Positions 58,586 to 64,000 of a DNA stretch of 64,000 nucleotides are shown piece after piece. Below the pieces are notes generated by a model. It saw only the letters and a program-made list of their open reading frames with translations, did no database searches and was not told the origin of the DNA. A program made the translations under genes and the position numbers. This DNA is from an uncultured Tissierellia bacterium (GTDB lineage Bacteria; Bacillota; Clostridia; Tissierellales; Peptoniphilaceae). Within the stretch, counting starts at the first letter, position 1; the number at the start of each line of letters is the position of its first letter. The stretch spans positions 1 through 64,000 of the forward strand of contig CABTWE010000004.1 of assembly GCA_902488465.1 (NCBI GenBank), read 5' to 3'.

Positions 58586-61013
58586 AAAAATTTTCCCGAT
58601 TTTTATATCTCTACTTATAATGAGCGTGTTCATAACATTTATATTTTATCAAGGATATTCAAATATAAATTCCAACAAAAAATTAGTGCTTTCAGATAAC
58701 TACTATCATGCCGAAATTGGAGAAAAGCTCACGCCGGATGAAATAAAAAAATTGAACAATGTAGAAAATGTGGTTTTAGCAGGTGGGGTGCTCCCGGAAA
58801 ATACTTCAGCGTTAATTAATGACTCAAGGATTGCAATTTCTTACGAAGATCAAGACGCGATAAATATGCATGAATTTTCATATTTATTGGATGGAGAGTT
58901 TCCGAAAAATACGAATGAAATTTTGCTTTCAAAAGATGTGTGCGAAAAAAACGATTTAAAAATAGGTTGTAATGTCGAAATAAGTTTTGGAAAAAGAATT
59001 ATAAACGGAGAAGAAATAAATCCGATAGACTCAGTTATAAAAAATGAAACTTTTAAAACCGAGTTTACGAAAAGTTTAAAACTTGTCGGCATATATGAGA
59101 ATCAATATAATAAAAATTCAAAAATCGCCTATGGACTTATGATGCCGGATGTAAATATGAGTCTTGTGCCGGTTTTAAAATTCAAGGATTTTGTGCATGC
59201 ATATAAGAACAGTCAATCAATTGAGTCAAATATAGATGAACTATTGGGTCGAACAGAGAGTGTAAAGTTTAACCAATCACTTGTGCATTATTACAGCGCG
59301 GACAGAGATTTCACAACAAAAATCGCATCAAAAATTGTAACAATATTCATTATTTTAGTAACAATAATTTTGTTTGTATTTTTTATAAGAAATCTTTTCA
59401 AGGTTTGGGCAATCAAAAAAATAAAAGAACTCTCTGTCTATAAGTCAATTGGCTCGACGGATTTTCAAATCTATAAAATGCTTTCGAAGGAAGCGGTTTT
59501 TATATCTATAATTCCGATATTAATCGGACATATTATAGGTTTTATTGGAATTTTCTTTTTGTTTAAATATATACGCGGAGTTGATGCACCTTCAATATTT
59601 ATAAAGGTGGAATTTAACGCAGTTTTGAGTGTTGTTATTCTTGCGATTTCATTTACAGTGGTTCTGCTTTCGATAATTTCTCCTGCACGGAAAGTGTCCA
59701 AAATCAATATAATCGACGGCATAAAAGGAAATATAGATTACAAAGAATCTAAAAAGAGAAGAAGCGAAAACATTTGGTCGGAGCTAAGTAAAAATAATAG
59801 GGCAAATTTAAAATCGCAAAGATATATTTCCTCAATCGGGATTATAATAATTTCATTTTTCATTGTTGCATTATCAATCAACTCATATTTTAATGATTAC
59901 TACTTTTACGATGACGGTTACAATATTTTGGTACAATATTATAGTCGGAAAAATCAAATTCCAACCGTTTTTGAAAAAATCATTAATGGAGTTCAAAATG
60001 ATAAAAGTTATATTTCGAAAAAGAAATACGTCTCGGTGAAATATGATTTTGATTTATCGGATGAGGCTATCTCAAATAATGTTGATAAAAATCTCAAAAG
60101 ATATCTGAAATCTAAAGAAAAAGAATCGCTCGACGGATATGTAATTGCGCTTGATGACGATGCATTTAAAAAGTTGGGCGGAGAGAAGGGTAAAATTTTA
60201 CTCTTTAACAATGTGCAGACGGATATGTATGAGCCGAATTACAAGGCAAAAATGGTTTCGTATATAGATGAGCCGGATGAACTTTCAATAAAACTTTATA
60301 ATGGCGAGGAGAAGAAAATTCATATTGACGGTATTATAAGTGACAGAAAAGACTTTGAAACATATTTTAGACCTTATGTAATTTTAATATATACGGATTT
60401 TGAGGAATATTTTAAACTGTTTGGCGAAAAAAGTGAGCCGAGGTATGAAGGTTCGTCGTTTGTGCTGAGGCTACACACAAACGATTTGAATTCTAAAAAA
60501 CTCGAATCATTTATCTCGGAGTCAATTGATGAAAACTTGTCGAAAGGCGAGAGCTATGATTATGAAATCGGAATGGAAATTCAGGAAAAGCAGGAAAAGT
60601 CTTCGCAATTGTTTAAACTTATTGTGCTTGTAATCTCAGCGATAATAATCATTTTAAATATAACAAATGCATATTCGTCAATCAACCTCAGCCTTATGAG
60701 TAGAGAGAGGGAGATAGGTTGTCTTTATTCGTGCGGAATGGATAAGAAAATGATTCACACGCTATTAAGAAAGGAATTTATTGTGGAGGAGATAAAATCG
60801 TTTGTAATTGCAGTTGTTACAACGTTTGCGTTTATGTTTATTTTGTCAGCACTCTCGGATGAATTTAATTTCAAAATTTTACTCAAAGAATTTGGTTATT
60901 TAGAATTCTTAATCTCGTCAGTGCTCGTTTATGTAATAAATATTTTTATTTATAATATAACTCTTCGAAAAATTCTACAAAAACCGATTATAGAAATTAT
61001 AAAAGAAGATTAA
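58578..61013 (+). CDS. FtsX-type ABC permease with duplicated module (8 TM, two extracellular domains)
   Basis: This 811-residue permease has two FtsX modules. TM1 (about 5-27) is followed by an extracellular domain (about 28-250) and three TM helices (about 251-380, ending in SPARKVSKINIIDGIKG). A second module begins with TM5 (about 415-435), has another extracellular domain (about 440-675) and ends with three TM helices (about 677-800). The plan differs from BceB, which has ten TM helices and one large domain, and is nearer to the duplicated MacB/LolE-like permeases. The ATG at 58578 is favoured over one 9 bases earlier that would crowd the AGGAGA site. Substrate unknown. Confidence 0.88.
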   Translation: MNKKIFPIFISLLIMSVFITFIFYQGYSNINSNKKLVLSDNYYHAEIGEKLTPDEIKKLNNVENVVLAGGVLPENTSALINDSRIAISYEDQDAINMHEFSYLLDGEFPKNTNEILLSKDVCEKNDLKIGCNVEISFGKRIINGEEINPIDSVIKNETFKTEFTKSLKLVGIYENQYNKNSKIAYGLMMPDVNMSLVPVLKFKDFVHAYKNSQSIESNIDELLGRTESVKFNQSLVHYYSADRDFTTKIASKIVTIFIILVTIILFVFFIRNLFKVWAIKKIKELSVYKSIGSTDFQIYKMLSKEAVFISIIPILIGHIIGFIGIFFLFKYIRGVDAPSIFIKVEFNAVLSVVILAISFTVVLLSIISPARKVSKINIIDGIKGNIDYKESKKRRSENIWSELSKNNRANLKSQRYISSIGIIIISFFIVALSINSYFNDYYFYDDGYNILVQYYSRKNQIPTVFEKIINGVQNDKSYISKKKYVSVKYDFDLSDEAISNNVDKNLKRYLKSKEKESLDGYVIALDDDAFKKLGGEKGKILLFNNVQTDMYEPNYKAKMVSYIDEPDELSIKLYNGEEKKIHIDGIISDRKDFETYFRPYVILIYTDFEEYFKLFGEKSEPRYEGSSFVLRLHTNDLNSKKLESFISESIDENLSKGESYDYEIGMEIQEKQEKSSQLFKLIVLVISAIIIILNITNAYSSINLSLMSREREIGCLYSCGMDKKMIHTLLRKEFIVEEIKSFVIAVVTTFAFMFILSALSDEFNFKILLKEFGYLEFLISSVLVYVINIFIYNITLRKILQKPIIEIIKED

Positions 61014-61037
61014 AAAAAGCCCGATTTTATCAGGCTT
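61011..61037 (-). terminator. Intrinsic terminator of tmcAL
   Basis: On the minus strand AAGCCTGA and TCGGGCTT pair (one G-T) around a 5-base loop and are followed by a T run. The tmcAL stop codon TGA lies within the first arm. On the plus strand the same bases give a C-A mismatch and no T run, so it acts mainly on the minus strand. Confidence 0.75.
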
Positions 61038-62106
61038 CGTTTGTAAAAATATTTCTTGTTCTGTCAGTGAATCGTTCACGGTCATAGAACGCATGATAGA
61101 CTTCTGTGAATTTTTCGTTTAGATAAAAGAGTTCTCGAGATTTTTCGGGAACTTTTTTTATGTCCGCATACTTCAATATCAGTGCATCTTTATTTTTTAT
61201 TTCCAAAAGCTTCTCGATGCCTTTTTCACTTGCGGCGAGAGGACGAATGAATTTTGTGTTCTTGTGGTTTATATAGTCGCAGTTTTTCATTCCGATTACC
61301 GCCTTTAAAGTTTCCCTCTTTATGCGGGAGCGGGAGAGTCTTTTGTGGTATGCGTTTTCAATAAATTCGTCGAAATTTTTTGAAGTAAATGCAGCGGTTT
61401 GTATGCGTGTGACGTCGGAGTCATCTAGATTTTCGAATTCTCCGTTTATTGCGGCAATCAAGATCGACGAAAAGATTTTGTCGTTTGCATTAAAAAGCAC
61501 TCTGCCTTCCGACTTTATCTTTTCACGTATCGGACTTGCGCTAAATCCTGAAAGGTCGGTGCTGTTGTAGTCGCTCACAATGCGATCTATCGGAAAGAAT
61601 CCGATTTCTTTCGGAAGATTTTCGATATATTCTATAGCAAGCAGGTCGTTACTTTCAGGATATATCCCGAATTTTTCTCGAATCTCTTCTCGAAGAAAAA
61701 TATTGTATGAGATTTTGTCGTCAAATTTTTCAAGCGATTTCCTTTTTTCCGAAATGAATTTTGCGGCACCGGATAAAAAGTTTTTGTCAGCGTGCTCGGC
61801 ACCAAAGAAAATTTGGTCGATGATTCCGGTTTCGGATAATATTCGAACGGACTCTTTCGAAAACACTGTAGCGCCGTTTAAGGAGTAGATTGCCGGAAGT
61901 TCGAGGACAATGTCAACTCCGGCGTCAACTGCGGACTTCGCACGTGTCCATTTATCGAAAATTGCAAACTCGCCGCGCACTGTGTAGTCGCCGCTCATAA
62001 TTGCGACAATTGTTGCGTCCGGAAATTGTTCACTTGCTTTTTTTATTATGTACTTGTGTCCTTCGGTCGTCGGATTAAACTCCGCAACAATTCCAAGTGT
62101 CGTCAT
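61030..62106 (-). CDS. tmcAL: tRNA(Met) cytidine acetate ligase TmcAL (YlbM)
   Basis: TmcAL uses acetate and ATP to form N4-acetylcytidine at the wobble position of elongator tRNA-Met. The 358-residue protein starts MTTLGIVAEFNPTTEGHKY, with the nucleotidyltransferase FNP-GH motif at about 10-17, then MSGDYTVRGEFAIFDKWTRA and the FGAEHADK motif. The ATG at 62106 has GAGAGGATATT upstream; extra in-frame codons to 62157 are A/T-rich and unlike the family. The neighbouring acetate kinase gene, divergently transcribed, shares the metabolite acetate, which may be chance. Confidence 0.92.
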   Translation of the reverse strand: MTTLGIVAEFNPTTEGHKYIIKKASEQFPDATIVAIMSGDYTVRGEFAIFDKWTRAKSAVDAGVDIVLELPAIYSLNGATVFSKESVRILSETGIIDQIFFGAEHADKNFLSGAAKFISEKRKSLEKFDDKISYNIFLREEIREKFGIYPESNDLLAIEYIENLPKEIGFFPIDRIVSDYNSTDLSGFSASPIREKIKSEGRVLFNANDKIFSSILIAAINGEFENLDDSDVTRIQTAAFTSKNFDEFIENAYHKRLSRSRIKRETLKAVIGMKNCDYINHKNTKFIRPLAASEKGIEKLLEIKNKDALILKYADIKKVPEKSRELFYLNEKFTEVYHAFYDRERFTDRTRNIFTNEA

Positions 62107-62128
62107 AATATCCTCTCTTTCACATATA

Positions 62129-62157
62129 ATTATATAATTGAAATAAATTAATTGCAA
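62129..62157 (-). promoter_or_regulatory. Sigma-A promoter of tmcAL
   Basis: On the minus strand TTGCAA (62157-62152), a 17-base spacer and TATAAT (62134-62129). Confidence 0.65.
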
Positions 62158-62191
62158 ATTTTTAATTAATGGTTATTTTTCGTTATTTCAC

Positions 62192-62220
62192 TTGATTTTT
62201 AATCGCAATTGGTATATCAT
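62192..62220 (+). promoter_or_regulatory. Sigma-A promoter of ackA
   Basis: TTGATT (62192-62197), a 17-base spacer and TATCAT (62215-62220), 40 bases before the ATG. Confidence 0.65.
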
Positions 62221-62260
62221 TATATGAGAGATTAATTTCAAATAAAGAAAGGGTGTTTAA

Positions 62261-63454
62261 ATGAAAATTTTAGTAATTAATTGCGGAAGCTCAAGTTTAA
62301 AATATCAATTAATCGATATGGCAAACGAAGATGTTATGGCAAGTGGATTAGTTGAAAGAATCGGGATTGAAGGCTCGAAGTTGACACACAAGAAAGACGG
62401 AGAAAAGTTTGTAACAGAAACAGAAATGAAGGACCACAGAGTTGCTTTGAAACTTGTTTTGGACGAACTGTTAAACAAAGAACACGGAGCAATTTCCGAT
62501 TTGAAGGAAATCAATGCTGTTGGACACAGAGTTGTTCACGGTGGTGAAAAGTTCAACGATTCAGTTGTTGTAGACGACAAGGTTTTACAAGAAATCAAGG
62601 AATGTTTTGCACTTGCACCGCTTCACAATCCTGCAAACCTTATGGGAATTGAAGCTATTCAAGGTTTGATGCCTGAAGTACCGAATGTTGTAGTTTTTGA
62701 TACAGCTTTCCACCAAACAATGCCGGAAGAAAATTATTTATACGCTCTTCCTTATGAATATTATGAAAAATACAAGGTTAGAAGATACGGCTTCCACGGA
62801 ACAAGCCATAATTTTGTTTCAAAGAGAGCTGCTGATATCCTCGGTAAGAAACGTGAAGATTTAAGAATCATCACATGTCACCTTGGAAATGGAAGCTCAA
62901 TGGCTGCTGTTGATCACGGCAAGGTTATCGACACATCAATGGGTCTCACACCGCTTGAAGGTGTATGTATGGGAACAAGATGCGGAGATATGGACCCTGC
63001 AATTGTTACATTCATTATGGAAAAAGAAGGACTTTCTCCAAAGGAAATGGACAATGTTATGAATAAGAAGAGCGGTGTTTTAGCTCTTTCAGGCATTTCA
63101 TCAGACTTCAGAGACATCGAAGCTGAAGTTGGCAAAAACAAGAGAGCAGAAATTGCTCTAAATCAATTTGCTAACCGTGTAAGAAAATATATCGGCGCAT
63201 ACGCAACACAAATGGGTGGCGTAGATGTAATTGTATTCACAGCAGGTGTTGGTGAAAACTCAATCGAAATGAGAGAACAAATTCTTTCAAAACTTGAATT
63301 TATGGGCGTTAAAGTCGATAAAGAAAAGAACAATGTTAGAGGAAAAGAAGCTATCATAAGCACAGACGATTCAAAGATTATTGCTATGGCAATTCCTACA
63401 AATGAAGAACTTATGATTGCAAGAGATACAAAAAGACTTACGGAAAATAAATAA
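62261..63454 (+). CDS. ackA: Acetate kinase
   Basis: AckA converts acetyl phosphate and ADP to acetate and ATP, the main substrate-level ATP step in many fermenters. The 397-residue protein has [13 protein letters not shown] (7-19), [20 protein letters not shown] with a catalytic Asp, [13 protein letters not shown] and GNGSSMAAV. No pta gene is next to it. The start has AAAGGGTG upstream. Its codons are richer in strongly used forms than many neighbours, fitting high expression. Confidence 0.97.
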   Translation: MKILVINCGSSSLKYQLIDMANEDVMASGLVERIGIEGSKLTHKKDGEKFVTETEMKDHRVALKLVLDELLNKEHGAISDLKEINAVGHRVVHGGEKFNDSVVVDDKVLQEIKECFALAPLHNPANLMGIEAIQGLMPEVPNVVVFDTAFHQTMPEENYLYALPYEYYEKYKVRRYGFHGTSHNFVSKRAADILGKKREDLRIITCHLGNGSSMAAVDHGKVIDTSMGLTPLEGVCMGTRCGDMDPAIVTFIMEKEGLSPKEMDNVMNKKSGVLALSGISSDFRDIEAEVGKNKRAEIALNQFANRVRKYIGAYATQMGGVDVIVFTAGVGENSIEMREQILSKLEFMGVKVDKEKNNVRGKEAIISTDDSKIIAMAIPTNEELMIARDTKRLTENK

Positions 63455-63457
63455 GCT

Positions 63458-63486
63458 ATTGACAAACACAAAAAAATAGTTTATAA
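63458..63486 (+). promoter_or_regulatory. Consensus sigma-A promoter of rpmF
   Basis: TTGACA (63458-63463), a 17-base spacer and TATAAT (63481-63486) are a perfect consensus and the strongest promoter in the window. Confidence 0.9.
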
Positions 63487-63524
63487 TATCCTATTGACTG
63501 ATAAATTTTTAGGAGGTGTAATTT

Positions 63525-63707
63525 ATGGCAGTACCTAAGAGAAGAACGGGCAAAGCTAGAAAGAACAAAAGAAGAGCTTCATCCTACACTCTTCCAAGAG
63601 TTAGCGTTATGAAATGCCCGGAATGCGGAGAACCTAAGAGACCGCATAGAGTATGCCCACACTGTGGATATTACAATAAAAGAGAAGTTATAACTGTAGA
63701 ACAATAA
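63525..63707 (+). CDS. rpmF: 50S ribosomal protein L32
   Basis: L32 is a small 50S protein. The 60-residue sequence begins MAVPKRRTGKARKNKRRA and has two Cys pairs, CPEC and CPHC (about 35-51), so it is the zinc-binding form. The usual upstream partner yceD (DUF177) is absent; instead a consensus promoter directly precedes the gene and a terminator follows it. Confidence 0.95.
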   Translation: MAVPKRRTGKARKNKRRASSYTLPRVSVMKCPECGEPKRPHRVCPHCGYYNKREVITVEQ

Positions 63708-63716
63708 TTTGTTTGG

Positions 63717-63754
63717 GAGCCTTACTTTTGATGTTAAAAGTACGGCTCTTTTTT
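63717..63754 (+). terminator. Intrinsic terminator of rpmF
   Basis: Thirteen-base arms (63717-63729 and 63736-63748, one mismatch) with a 6-base loop are followed by six T. Confidence 0.85.
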
Positions 63755-63758
63755 ACGC

Positions 63759-63787
63759 TTGAAATAATATGATTTTTATCATATAAT
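63759..63787 (+). promoter_or_regulatory. Sigma-A promoter of plsX
   Basis: TTGAAA (63759-63764), a 17-base spacer and TATAAT (63782-63787), 21 bases before the plsX ATG. Confidence 0.75.
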
Positions 63788-63807
63788 TATTATATATGGA
63801 GGTCGGT

Positions 63808-64000
63808 ATGAAAATTTTACTTGATTCGAGTGGTCTTGATAAAGGACCCGACATTGTCATTGAGGCTGCCAAAAAAGCCAAAAATGATTTAAATATTCAA
63901 GTTGCAATTGTCGGTCTTCCCGATTTAAAAGAAAAGGTCGAGGAAGCGGGCATTGAGTTTGTACCGGCTGAAACGGAGATTACTCCTAATCACGAAAATC
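63808..64000 (+). CDS. plsX: Phosphate acyltransferase PlsX, N-terminal part
   Basis: PlsX makes acyl-phosphate from acyl-ACP, the substrate of PlsY encoded at 23837. Only the first 64 residues are in the window. They read MKILLDSSGLDKGPDIV, followed by IEAAKKAKNDLNIQVAIVG and a short VPAETEITPNHEN stretch, matching the fold start and the AxExI-x-HEN region of PlsX. The usual DxMGGDxxP near the N-terminus is replaced by DSSGLDKGP, so this is a divergent member. Position after rpmF supports the name. The start has GGAGG 5 bases upstream. Confidence 0.78.
   Translation, partial: MKILLDSSGLDKGPDIVIEAAKKAKNDLNIQVAIVGLPDLKEKVEEAGIEFVPAETEITPNHEN

Noticed and set aside
57905..61013. Naming the ABC pair bceAB
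   Set aside because: The permease has two FtsX modules with two outer domains (about 8 TM helices) rather than ten TM helices and one large domain.
1..64000. CRISPR arrays, tRNA, rRNA or prophage genes
   Set aside because: No regular repeats, no tRNA arm motifs outside coding frames, and no phage-type gene runs were found on either strand.

Overview
The window is chromosomal DNA of a low-GC, gene-dense, monoderm Firmicute. The best fit is an anaerobic coccus of the Tissierellia/Peptoniphilaceae type (Peptoniphilus, Anaerococcus, Parvimonas and relatives). This is inferred from A/T-rich codon use, strong AGGAGG ribosome binding sites, frequent TTG starts, near-consensus sigma-A promoters, a full set of Firmicutes housekeeping clusters (gmk-rpoZ-coaBC-priA-def-fmt-rsmB-rlmN-prpC-prkC-rsgA-rpe-thiN; sepF-ylmH-lspA-rluD; ackA-rpmF-plsX) and a lipoprotein-type oligopeptide binding protein. 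No rRNA, tRNA, CRISPR array or prophage was seen, and no gene-free stretch exceeds 300 bases.

Layout. 1-601: the end of a decayed IS3-family element. 635-6408 (minus): a secreted stalk-domain protein, then a three-gene ABC system of ATPase, Ig-repeat membrane protein and FtsX/MacB-like permease. 6559-8217: a TGS-fused nucleoside kinase. 8258-10672 (minus): rodA followed by a winged-helix protein, a DUF1700-like membrane protein and a small membrane protein. 10758-21088: queG-like, an EF-G paralogue with a changed switch II, a UvrD-like helicase (minus), an MBL hydrolase, hemZ-like, aspS, tcdA and an RseC-like protein. 21190-22422: glyA. 22521-29911: der-plsY-gpsA-HlyD-like-yggS-sepF-ylmH-lspA-rluD, meeting rqcH (minus) with no gap. 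31759-44738: a 13-gene operon for nucleotide and CoA supply, replication restart, initiator-Met processing, rRNA modification and Ser/Thr signalling. 44792-50684: rpmB (minus), then asp23-fakA-recG-rsmD-coaD and a coiled-coil gene. 50854-56254: oppBCDFA. 56355-61013: a two-component system with its own ABC transporter. 61030-64000: tmcAL (minus), ackA, rpmF and the start of plsX.

Working together. Much of the window serves translation and its quality control (AspRS, def/fmt, rRNA methylases, L28, L32, RsgA, TcdA, TmcAL, YlmH and RqcH) and envelope growth (RodA, PlsX/PlsY/GpsA, SepF, LspA and the PrkC/PrpC pair). Three membrane systems look environment-facing: the Ig-stalk ABC system, the Opp importer and the sensor-transporter module.

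The least explained features are the Ig-stalk ABC system, the three unknown genes behind rodA, the EF-G paralogue with Tyr in place of the catalytic His, the pure Asp/Tyr tract in PrkC, and an intrinsic terminator for the der-rluD operon encoded inside the convergent rqcH gene. No single locus can be declared a new system from sequence alone. Promoters, operators and terminators were found by eye, and no database search was run.
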